Below are positions 1-7,220 of a stretch of 64,000 bases of DNA, in pieces. The notes beneath the pieces were generated by a model, which was given only the letters and a program-made list of their open reading frames with translations, ran no database searches and was not told the DNA's origin. Source of the stretch: Streptomyces sp. NBC_00370 (GTDB lineage: Bacteria; Actinomycetota; Actinomycetes; Streptomycetales; Streptomycetaceae); assembly GCF_036084755.1 (NCBI RefSeq), contig NZ_CP107968.1, positions 6,332,001-6,396,000 of the forward strand, read 5' to 3'. Numbering within the stretch: position 1 is the stretch's first letter; the number at the start of each line of letters is the position of its first letter. The translations under genes and the position numbers were made by a program.

Positions 1-547
1 AGCCGTGGCCGCCGAGTGGTTCCTGCGCTATCTCGACCAGGTCGTACGGCCGGTGCTCTGGCTGGACGGCGCCGCCGGCATCGCCCTTGAGGCACACCAG
101 CAGAACACGCTGGTCCTGCTCGACCCGCAGGGCTGGCCCGTCGGCGGACGCTACCGCGACAACCAGGGCTACTACTTCCGCGAGTCCCGCCGCGCGGACC
201 TGGACCGCGGCCTGCCCGGGATCGGCGTGGTCAGCGACACCTTCGTCTCCGACGCGGTCACCGACGAGCGGTTCGCCTACTACCTCGCCATCAACAACGT
301 GTTCGGCCTGATCGGGGCCTTCGGCTCGCAGCGGCTCGCCGACGAGCGCGTACTCCTCGCCGCCTTCCGCCAGTTCCTCACCCGGGCGGTCTCCCTCGGG
401 TCCCCGCTGCCCGGCCGGCTGCTGGACGCGGACACCCTGCGCTGCAAGGCCAATCTGCTGACCCGGATGCACGGCCTCGACGAACTCGTCGGTCCCGTCG
501 ACACCCAGTCCGTCTACGTCACCATCACCAACCCCCTTCGCCGCTGA
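1..547 (+). CDS. NRPS-independent siderophore (IucA/IucC) synthetase, C-terminal part, 5' truncated by window
   Basis: Only the last ~181 residues are present; the reading frame is open to the left edge, so the real start lies outside. The segment matches the C-terminal (FhuF-like) half of IucA/IucC synthetases: the signature GIALEAHQQNT lies near the beginning, followed by a region typical of the family's iron-transport-like domain. These enzymes adenylate a carboxylate (often citrate or succinyl groups) and condense it with an amine or hydroxylamine to build hydroxamate siderophores in the cytoplasm. It ends 43 bases before an acetyltransferase and is followed by a second synthetase, so the three form one operon. 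Family assignment is firm; the product is unknown. Confidence 0.85.
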   Translation, partial: AVAAEWFLRYLDQVVRPVLWLDGAAGIALEAHQQNTLVLLDPQGWPVGGRYRDNQGYYFRESRRADLDRGLPGIGVVSDTFVSDAVTDERFAYYLAINNVFGLIGAFGSQRLADERVLLAAFRQFLTRAVSLGSPLPGRLLDADTLRCKANLLTRMHGLDELVGPVDTQSVYVTITNPLRR

Positions 548-590
548 CCGAACACGAACCGTCCGCACTGCCCGAGAGGAGAGCGCCACC

Positions 591-1301
591 GTGCCTCCCA
601 CCGATGCGAGCACCGACACCGGAACCAGCTCGAACGACACCCTCGACCTGCGGCTGAGCGACCAACTCGGCGCCCTGTTCGCGGAAGGGGAGCCGGTGAC
701 CTCCCCTCCACCGCCCGGCGCCTTCGACGACGACCTGCTGGACTCCCTCGCCGGCTGGGGGCCCGTCACCACCCCCGCCGGCGTCTTCCAGCTCGTCCCC
801 GTACGCGTCGAGCGCGACCTGACGCTCATCACCCGCTGGATGAACGACCCCGCGGTCGCCGCCTTCTGGGAGCTGGCGGGCTCCGAAGGCGTGACCGCCA
901 CGCATCTGCGCGGCCAACTCGACGGCGACGGACGCAGCGTCCCCTGCCTCGGCGTCCTCGGCGGGATCCCCATGAGCTACTGGGAGATCTACCGCGCCGA
1001 CCTCGACCCGCTGGCCAGGCACTATCCGTCCCGCCCGCACGACACGGGCATCCATCTGCTCCTCGGCGGCGTGACGGACAGGGGCCGGGGCGTCGGCACC
1101 ACCCTCCTGAGGGCAGTCGCCGATCTCATCCTGGAGCAACGACCCCGCTGCGCGCGCGTCCTTGCCGAACCGGACCTACGCAACACCCCCTCCGTGGCAG
1201 CATTTCTGAACGCCGGTTTCCGTTTCTCGGCGGAAGTCGAACTTCCCGACAAGCGAGCCGCCCTGATGGTCCGCGAACGCGCGCTCCGCGACCTGCTCTG
1301 A
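591..1301 (+). CDS. GNAT acyltransferase of siderophore biosynthesis (IucB/RhbD-like)
   Basis: A 236-residue acyl-CoA N-acyltransferase starting at GTG 591, with AGGAGAG at 577-583 seven bases upstream. The C-terminal ~170 residues carry the GNAT fold: a conserved GIHLLLGG strand, then DRGRGVGTTLLR as the acetyl-CoA pyrophosphate loop, and a final strand ending in MVRER. The family acylates the side-chain hydroxylamine of hydroxylated lysine, ornithine or cadaverine before condensation by an IucA/IucC enzyme. Its place between two such synthetases supports that role. The first ~55 residues are acidic and low complexity. The hydroxylase and amine-forming enzyme the pathway would need are not in this window and probably lie to the left. 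Confidence 0.85.
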   Translation: MPPTDASTDTGTSSNDTLDLRLSDQLGALFAEGEPVTSPPPPGAFDDDLLDSLAGWGPVTTPAGVFQLVPVRVERDLTLITRWMNDPAVAAFWELAGSEGVTATHLRGQLDGDGRSVPCLGVLGGIPMSYWEIYRADLDPLARHYPSRPHDTGIHLLLGGVTDRGRGVGTTLLRAVADLILEQRPRCARVLAEPDLRNTPSVAAFLNAGFRFSAEVELPDKRAALMVRERALRDLL

Positions 1302-1385
1302 ACGGTCCGCGCGCGGACCGCCGAGTGCCCCGCTGCCTGATATACACCGCTCGAACCAGATCGGTTCCGTTCCGGAGGAGTCCCC

Positions 1386-3200
1386 GTGTCGACATCCCCT
1401 GCCACCCATGACTCCGACTCCCCGCTCTTCTCCCCACCCGAGCTGAACCCGGACACCTGGGAGCGGGCAGCCGGCCGGCTCCTCGCCAAACTGCTCGGAG
1501 AGTTCTCCTACGAGGAGATCGTCCAACCCGTCCCCGACCCCACGGGACCTGAGCAGTACACCCTCACGCTCGACGCCGGAGACACCCTCACCTTCCGCGC
1601 CTCCCGCGGCGCCTACGGCAGTTGGCGCGTCGCCCCGGACAGCATCGAACACCGGGGCCGGCCCTTCACCGACCCGCTGCGCTTCCTGCTCCTCGCGCGC
1701 GGACTGCTCGCACTCGACGGCGAGACCCTGGGCCATCTCGTCCGCGAACTCACCACCACCCTCGCCGCCGACGCCCGGCTCGACCACACGGCTCTCACCG
1801 CCGGCCGGCTCGCCGACCTCGGCTACGCCGACCTCGAAGGGCACCAGACCGGCCACCCCTGGATCGTCCTCAGCAAGGGCCGGGCGGGGTTCTCCGCCAC
1901 CGACACCGCCCGCTGGGCGCCGGAGGCCCGTACGCCCGCCCGGCTGCCTTGGATCGCCGTCAGCACCACCCTCGCCACCTACCGGGGGGTGCACGCGCTC
2001 CGCACACCGGACCGGCTCTACGGCACCGAACTCGACGCGCCCGTCCGCGAGCGGTTCGACGCGGTCCTGCGCGAGCGCGGCCTCGACCCCGGCGGCTACC
2101 TCTACCTGCCCGTGCACCCCTGGCAGTGGGACGAGGTCCTGCTCCAGCTCTACACCCCCGCCATAGCCCGGGGGGCGATCGTCCCGCTCCCCACCGACGG
2201 CGATCTCCGGCTGCCGCAGCAGTCCATCCGGACCTTCCTGAACGTCGACAGGCCCGACCGGCACACGGTCAAGCTGCCGCTGTCCATCCTCAACACCCTC
2301 GTCTGGCGCGGCCTGCCGACCAGGCGCACCCTCGCGGCGCCCGCCGTCACCGCCTGGGTGCACTCGCTGCGCGACGCCGACCCGTATCTGCGCGACGAGT
2401 GCGCGGTGATCCTGCTCGGCGAGGTCGCCTCGGTCACCGTCGAACACCCCCTGTACGACCAACTGCCCGAAGTGCCCTACCAGTACAAGGAGATCCTCGG
2501 CGCGATCTGGCGCGAACCCCTGCCCGGCCTGCTCGCGCCCGGCGAACGCGCCCGCACCCTCGCGTCGCTGCTCCAGGTCGACCCGCACGGACGGGCCCTC
2601 ACCACCGAGCTGATCGCCCGGTCGGGACTCACCCCGTCCGACTGGCTCCAGCGGCTGTTCGCCGCGCTCCTGCCGCCGCTGCTGCACTTCCTCTACCGCT
2701 ACGGGACGGTCTTCTCGCCGCACGGCGAGAACGCCATCGTCGTCTTCGACGAGCGGGACGTGCCGGTCCGGCTGGCGATCAAGGACTTCGTGGACGACGT
2801 CAACGTGAGCGCCCAGCCGCTGCCCGAGCACGCCACCATGCCCGACGAGGTACGCGACATCCTCCTCACCGAAGAGCCCTCCTTCCTCACCCAGTTCATC
2901 CATTCCGGTCTCTTCGTCGGGGTGTTCCGCTACCTGTCACCGCTGTGCCAGGAGCAACTGGACGTGCCGGAGGACGAGTTCTGGTCGCTCGTACGGGCGG
3001 AGATCCTGCGCCACCAGGCCCGCTTCCCCGAGCTGAAGGAGCGCTTCGAGACGTTCGACCTGCTCACCCCCCGGATCGAGCGGCTGTGCCTCAACCGCAA
3101 CCGGCTCCACCTCGACGGCTACCGGGACCGCACGGAGCGCCCGCACGCCGCCGTGCACGGCACCGTCGCCAACCCGCTGGCCGGGCCGCCGGCACCCTGA
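1386..3200 (+). CDS. NRPS-independent siderophore synthetase, IucA/IucC family
   Basis: Full-length (604 residues) synthetase starting at GTG 1386, with GGAGGAG at 1374-1380. Family landmarks appear in order: GHQTGHPWIVLSKGRAGFS (substrate/ATP loop of the N-terminal half), VKLPLSILNT, YGTVFSPHGENAIVV (counterpart of the EAHxQN motif), IKDFVDDVNVS, and the C-terminal RPHAAVHGT..NPL. It forms amide bonds between carboxylate and amine building blocks of a hydroxamate siderophore. Being a second synthetase in the same operon, it may catalyse a different condensation (for example second acylation or cyclisation) from the upstream enzyme. It is not the classic desD context: no decarboxylase-monooxygenase pair adjoins it here. 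No iron box was recognised in the small gaps. Confidence 0.9.
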   Translation: MSTSPATHDSDSPLFSPPELNPDTWERAAGRLLAKLLGEFSYEEIVQPVPDPTGPEQYTLTLDAGDTLTFRASRGAYGSWRVAPDSIEHRGRPFTDPLRFLLLARGLLALDGETLGHLVRELTTTLAADARLDHTALTAGRLADLGYADLEGHQTGHPWIVLSKGRAGFSATDTARWAPEARTPARLPWIAVSTTLATYRGVHALRTPDRLYGTELDAPVRERFDAVLRERGLDPGGYLYLPVHPWQWDEVLLQLYTPAIARGAIVPLPTDGDLRLPQQSIRTFLNVDRPDRHTVKLPLSILNTLVWRGLPTRRTLAAPAVTAWVHSLRDADPYLRDECAVILLGEVASVTVEHPLYDQLPEVPYQYKEILGAIWREPLPGLLAPGERARTLASLLQVDPHGRALTTELIARSGLTPSDWLQRLFAALLPPLLHFLYRYGTVFSPHGENAIVVFDERDVPVRLAIKDFVDDVNVSAQPLPEHATMPDEVRDILLTEEPSFLTQFIHSGLFVGVFRYLSPLCQEQLDVPEDEFWSLVRAEILRHQARFPELKERFETFDLLTPRIERLCLNRNRLHLDGYRDRTERPHAAVHGTVANPLAGPPAP

Positions 3201-3253
3201 CGGAGCGGAGCGTGGGCGTCGTTGTCAGTGGCGACCCGTAGGGTGGTCGGGCT

Positions 3254-5224
3254 ATGACGAAGCCATCACTCCCTGAGCTCCTCCACGCCGCCGTGACCGC
3301 CGTAGGCGGCGTGGAGCGGCCCGGCCAGGTCACCATGGCCGAGGCCGTCGCGGAGGCCATCGACACCCCTTCCCACCTGCTGGTCCAGGCCGGCACCGGC
3401 ACGGGCAAGTCCCTCGGCTATCTGGTGCCCGCCCTGGCCCACGGCGAGCGGGTGGTGGTGGCCACGGCGACGCTCGCGCTCCAGCGCCAGCTCGTGGAGC
3501 GCGACCTGCCGCGTACGGTCGACGCGCTCCACCCGCTGCTGCGCCGCCGCCCCGAGTACGCGATGCTCAAGGGCCGCTCCAACTACCTCTGTCTGCACCG
3601 CCTCAACGAAGGCATGCCGCAGGACGAGGAGGACGCGCTCTTCGACCAGTTCGAGGCAGCGGCGCCCACCAGCAAACTCGGCCAGGACCTGCTCCGGATG
3701 CGGGACTGGGCGGACGAGACCGAGACCGGCGACCGCGACGCGCTGACACCGGGCGTCTCCGACCGCGCCTGGGCCCAGGTCTCCGTCTCGTCGCGTGAGT
3801 GCCTGGGGGCGACGAAATGCGCGTACGGCGCCGAGTGCTTCGCCGAGCTGGCGCGTGAGCGCGCCAAGCTGGCCGATGTCGTCGTCACCAACCACGCGCT
3901 CCTCGCCATCGACGCCATCGAGGGCGCGCCCGTGCTGCCGAAGCACGAGGTGCTGATCGTCGACGAGGGCCATGAGCTGGTCTCCCGGGTCACCGGCGTC
4001 GCCACCGGCGAGCTGACCCCCGGACAGGTCAACCGCGCGGTGCGCCGCTCGGCGAAGCTGGTCAACGAGAAGGCGGCCGACTCGCTGCAGACGGCGGCGG
4101 AGACCTTCGAGCGGCTGATGGAGCTGGCCCTGCCGGGGCGGCTCGAAGAGATCCCCGAAGACCTCGGCTACGCGCTGATGGCGCTGCGCGACGCGGCCCG
4201 TACGGTGCTCTCCGCGCTCGGCTCGACCCGCGACAAGTCCGTGCAGGACGAGGACGTGGTGCGCAAGCAGGCGCTGGCCTCGGTCGAGGCGGTGCACAGC
4301 GTGGCCGAGCGGATCGCCAACGGCTCGGAGTGGGACGTCGTCTGGTACGAGCGCCACGACCGGTTCGGCGCCTCCCTGCGGGTCGCTCCGCTCTCGGTCT
4401 CCGGGCTGCTGCGGGAGAAGCTCTTCACCGACCGCTCCGTCGTCCTGACCTCCGCCACCCTCAAGCTCGGCGGTGACTTCAACGGTGTGGGCGCCTCGCT
4501 CGGCCTCGCGCCCGAGGGCACGGCGGGCGAGGACGTCCCGCAGTGGAAGGGCGTGGACGTCGGATCGCCGTTCGACTATCCCAAGCAGGGCATCCTGTAC
4601 GTCGCCCGGCATCTGAACCCGCCGGGCCGTGAGGGCTCGCGCGGCGACATGATGGACGAGCTGGCGGAGCTGGTGGAGGCCGCGGGCGGGCGCACGCTCG
4701 GCCTCTTCTCCTCGATGCGGGCCGCCCAGGCGGCGGCCGAGGAGCTGCGGGTCAGGCTGGACGTGCCGATCCTGCTCCAGGGCGAGGAGACCCTCGGCGA
4801 GCTGATCAAGGCCTTCGCCGCCGATCCCGGCACGTGTCTGTTCGGCACGCTCTCGCTGTGGCAGGGCGTCGATGTGCCGGGGCCCAGCTCGCAGCTGGTG
4901 GTCATGGACCGGATTCCGTTCCCGCGCCCGGACGATCCGCTGATGAGCGCGCGCCAGAAGGCCGTGGAAGAGGCCGGGGGCAACGGATTCATGGCCGTGG
5001 CGGCGACGCACGCGGCGCTGCTGATGGCGCAGGGCGCCGGCCGGCTGGTCCGGGCGAGCGGCGACCGCGGTGTGGTGGCCGTGCTGGACCCGAGGCTGGC
5101 GAACGCGCGCTACGGCAGCTATCTGCGCGCTTCGCTGCCCGACTTCTGGTACACCACGGACCGTAACCAGGCGCGCCGCTCGCTCGCGGCGATCGACGAG
5201 CTGGCCAAGAAGGAAGGCCGGTAG
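3254..5224 (+). CDS. dinG: DinG/XPD-type iron-sulfur ATP-dependent DNA helicase
   Basis: A 656-residue superfamily 2 helicase. It has a Q-motif-like ERPGQ (21-25), Walker A AGTGTGKS (46-53), DEGH Walker B (237-240), LTSATL (motif III) and GRLVRASGDRG (motif VI). Four cysteines (C113, C183, C189, C195) lie where XPD/DinG proteins hold a 4Fe-4S cluster. Such enzymes unwind DNA 5'-3' and resolve R-loops or damaged structures. The ATG is preceded by a poor ribosome site but by TAGGGT at 3239-3244, ten bases upstream, so the message may have a very short leader. It converges with lexA, with a shared terminator between them. No LexA box was seen at its own promoter. Confidence 0.9.
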   Translation: MTKPSLPELLHAAVTAVGGVERPGQVTMAEAVAEAIDTPSHLLVQAGTGTGKSLGYLVPALAHGERVVVATATLALQRQLVERDLPRTVDALHPLLRRRPEYAMLKGRSNYLCLHRLNEGMPQDEEDALFDQFEAAAPTSKLGQDLLRMRDWADETETGDRDALTPGVSDRAWAQVSVSSRECLGATKCAYGAECFAELARERAKLADVVVTNHALLAIDAIEGAPVLPKHEVLIVDEGHELVSRVTGVATGELTPGQVNRAVRRSAKLVNEKAADSLQTAAETFERLMELALPGRLEEIPEDLGYALMALRDAARTVLSALGSTRDKSVQDEDVVRKQALASVEAVHSVAERIANGSEWDVVWYERHDRFGASLRVAPLSVSGLLREKLFTDRSVVLTSATLKLGGDFNGVGASLGLAPEGTAGEDVPQWKGVDVGSPFDYPKQGILYVARHLNPPGREGSRGDMMDELAELVEAAGGRTLGLFSSMRAAQAAAEELRVRLDVPILLQGEETLGELIKAFAADPGTCLFGTLSLWQGVDVPGPSSQLVVMDRIPFPRPDDPLMSARQKAVEEAGGNGFMAVAATHAALLMAQGAGRLVRASGDRGVVAVLDPRLANARYGSYLRASLPDFWYTTDRNQARRSLAAIDELAKKEGR

Positions 5225-5250
5225 CGGGGGAGCCGGGCGGACACAACAAA

Positions 5251-5283
5251 GCCCCGGGGCCGTCTCGTACGGCATCCCGGGGC
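5251..5283. terminator. Bidirectional hairpin between dinG and lexA
   Basis: GCCCCGGG (5251-5258) pairs with CCCGGGGC (5276-5283). The inner GCCGT (5259-5263) pairs with ACGGC (5269-5273), closing a five-base loop with a two-base bulge. It sits between convergent genes. Confidence 0.8.
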
Positions 5284-5314
5284 CTGGTCGAGGCCGATGG
5301 GTGACGGCTGAGCG

Positions 5315-6100
5315 TCACACGCGGCGCAGGACCGCCACCACCTTGCCGAGGATGGTCGCGTCGTCGCCGGGGATCGGCTGGTACGCGGCGTTGTGCGGGA
5401 GCAGCCAGACATGGCCGTCCTCGCGGCGGAAGCGCTTGACCGTGGCCTCGCCCTCCAGCATCGCCGCGACGATGTCGCCGTTCTCGGCGACGGGCTGGCG
5501 GCGGACCGTCACCCAGTCACCGTCACAGATGGCCGCCTCGATCATCGAGTCACCGACGACCTTCAGGACGAACAGCTCGCCGTCACCCACCAGTTGGCGG
5601 GGGAGCGGGAAGACGTCCTCGACGGACTCCTCGGCGAGGATCGGTCCGCCGGCCGCGATCCGGCCGACCAGCGGCACGTACGAAGCGGCCGGCTTGCCCG
5701 TCGTATCGGTCTGCTGGGTGCTCGGCTGGTCGGAGCCACGGACCTCGTACGCCCGGGGCCGGTGCGGGTCGCGGCGCAGGAAGCCCTTGCGCTCCAGGGC
5801 CATCAGCTGATGGGCCACCGACGACGTGCTCGAAAGGCCGACCGCTTGACCGATCTCCCGCATCGACGGCGGGTATCCGCGCCGCTGCACGGAGTCGCGG
5901 ATGACCTCGATGACCCTGCGCTGCCGGTCGGTGAGACCGGAGCTGTCCGCCCTGATTCCAGGAGGTCGTCCGGGCAGCGAGCGCGCGGGCTTCGCGCCGT
6001 CCGGGTTCGTGACTGCGTCATTCATGGCATGCACCGGCTCGAGTCGGCTCTGGGAGCGGTCCTGGGCAGTGATGGTGGCACTGTCTGCGGTGGTGGTCAC
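5315..6100 (-). CDS. lexA: LexA, SOS response repressor
   Basis: A 261-residue LexA starting at GTG (complement of 6098-6100). After a ~50-residue actinobacterial N-terminal extension comes the winged HTH (about 56-120, including PSMREIGQAVGLSS). The self-cleavage bond A150-G151 lies in IAAGGP, and the catalytic serine S185 (GDSM) and lysine K222 (ATVKRF) are intact, so RecA-stimulated autoproteolysis should work. The protein represses DNA-repair genes until damage. A near-consensus SOS box lies upstream (6165-6178), indicating autoregulation. It is divergent from nrdR-nrdJ, linking repair and deoxynucleotide supply. Confidence 0.97.
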   Translation of the reverse strand: MTTTADSATITAQDRSQSRLEPVHAMNDAVTNPDGAKPARSLPGRPPGIRADSSGLTDRQRRVIEVIRDSVQRRGYPPSMREIGQAVGLSSTSSVAHQLMALERKGFLRRDPHRPRAYEVRGSDQPSTQQTDTTGKPAASYVPLVGRIAAGGPILAEESVEDVFPLPRQLVGDGELFVLKVVGDSMIEAAICDGDWVTVRRQPVAENGDIVAAMLEGEATVKRFRREDGHVWLLPHNAAYQPIPGDDATILGKVVAVLRRV

Positions 6101-6164
6101 GTCGGCCCCTCTCGAATGTGTTCTCCCTAGCTGGACAACGGTAGTAGCTTTCGAAAGGTTGCGC

Positions 6165-6178
6165 CAAACACACGTTCG
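6165..6178. promoter_or_regulatory. LexA (SOS) box controlling lexA
   Basis: CAAACACACGTTCG differs by one base from the actinobacterial consensus CGAAC-N4-GTTCG. It lies 65 bases upstream of the lexA start and overlaps a plausible -35 region read on the minus strand (TTGGCG, then about 18 bases, then TACCGT). Confidence 0.75.
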
Positions 6179-6397
6179 AGTGAAAAATTATGGAGAGCCC
6201 TACGTAGGTCTGTGCCTGGGTGTATGGACCGGCCATGCGGGTGGCTGTGCACATGTCGCCGTCGCCGTCGTCACCGTATCGCCCGGCGGTCCGCGAGCGG
6301 TGGCGACGCGCCCTTCCCGTACTCTCATGGCCGGTCGGTGAGACCCGCCGGTACGCCTACGACGCGCGACACGCGTAGAGGCGTATGGTGCGCGCAG

Positions 6398-6413
6398 ACA
6401 CCAGATCTAGTGG
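6398..6413. promoter_or_regulatory. Candidate NrdR box upstream of nrdR-nrdJ
   Basis: ACACCAGATCTAGTGG matches 12 of 16 positions of the known NrdR-box consensus (acaCwAtATaTwGtgt) and is itself nearly palindromic. A much weaker second element with ACAC...GCGT ends lies at 6369-6384; NrdR normally binds tandem boxes, but the second one here is doubtful. Confidence 0.6.
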
Positions 6414-6557
6414 TTGGATTATCTCAGCCACCCAGAAGTTGTGGTCCCGGGTCTTTCCCGACCGAGGCCATCGCCTATGCTGGGGGTTGCTTCGAGGGGC
6501 TGTTTCCGGCCTCTGACGAGGCTATTCAGCCATGCTGCGAGGGAGGGAAAGGGAACC

Positions 6558-7067
6558 ATGCACTGTCCCTTCTGCAGGCACCCCGACAGCCGCGTCGTCG
6601 ACAGTCGCACCACGGACGACGGGACGTCGATCCGGCGCCGTCGGCAGTGCCCCGACTGCTCCCGCCGGTTCACGACGGTGGAGACCGCTTCGCTGATGGT
6701 CATCAAGCGCAGCGGCGTGACCGAACCCTTCAGCCGTACCAAGGTCATCTCCGGCGTGCGCAAGGCGTGCCAGGGGCGGCCGGTCACCGAGGACGCGCTC
6801 GCCCAGCTCGGCCAGCGGGTCGAGGAGGCGCTGCGCGCCACCGGAAGCGCCGAGCTGACCACCCACGACGTGGGTCTGGCCATACTCGGCCCCCTGCAGG
6901 AACTCGACCTCGTCGCGTATCTGCGTTTCGCATCCGTGTACCGGGCTTTCAACTCGCTCGAAGACTTCGAGGCCGCCATCGGCGAGCTGCGCGAGCGGCC
7001 TCACGCACAGGACGGCGCGGCCGGCGAGGACCCCGAGGTCCCCGTGCCCGCCACCGCCGCCGACTGA
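6558..7067 (+). CDS. nrdR: NrdR, transcriptional repressor of ribonucleotide reductase genes
   Basis: Starting at ATG 6558 (purine-rich GGGAGGGAAAGGG just upstream) gives the canonical protein beginning MHCPFCRH, 169 residues. Upstream in-frame codons lack family similarity. C3/C6 and C31/C34 form the zinc ribbon that binds DNA; residues about 49-139 form the ATP-cone that senses ATP/dATP. When dATP is high NrdR represses nrd operons through tandem NrdR boxes. It is followed by nrdJ on the same strand, and a candidate NrdR box upstream suggests autoregulation of an nrdR-nrdJ unit. Confidence 0.97.
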   Translation: MHCPFCRHPDSRVVDSRTTDDGTSIRRRRQCPDCSRRFTTVETASLMVIKRSGVTEPFSRTKVISGVRKACQGRPVTEDALAQLGQRVEEALRATGSAELTTHDVGLAILGPLQELDLVAYLRFASVYRAFNSLEDFEAAIGELRERPHAQDGAAGEDPEVPVPATAAD

Positions 7068-7116
7068 CCGGCCGGCCACCACACCGGCCGCTCACGCGGC
7101 GAGCAGGACCAGCCAG

Positions 7117-7187
7117 GACGTGCCACGGACGCATCGTCGCGTCCGAGGGCAGCACAGACATGACGTGCCACGGGAAGAACATGGCAC
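7117..7187. repeat. Direct and inverted repeats in the nrdR-nrdJ gap
   Basis: GACGTGCCACGG occurs at 7117-7128 and again at 7162-7173. The second copy also begins an inverted repeat, GTGCCA (7165-7170) with TGGCAC (7182-7187). The repeats end 33 bases before the nrdJ start and may be an operator or an mRNA structure. Confidence 0.55.
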
Positions 7188-7220
7188 TTCAGGGCGTTTT
7201 TGTACGTATATGGAGGCGGC

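Larger units (their letters stand above)
6101..6557. other. lexA-nrdR divergent intergenic region (457 bases)
   Basis: No gene is supported here. It holds the lexA promoter with an SOS box (6165-6178) and, nearer nrdR, an NrdR-box candidate (6398-6413). A TATGGT hexamer at 6384-6389 could be the nrdR -10. The ~145 bases between the NrdR box and the nrdR start form an untranslated leader with no recognised riboswitch. The region is richer in A/T than its surroundings around 6140-6200. Confidence 0.6.

Noticed and set aside
3201..3253. SOS box for the dinG-like helicase
   Set aside because: No CGAAC/GTTCG pair with four-base spacing is present; only a TAGGGT -10-like element was seen.
6414..6557. 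Possible cobalamin riboswitch before the B12-dependent reductase operon
   Set aside because: No B12-box or conserved core motifs were found, and the enzyme needs B12, so such repression would not make sense.
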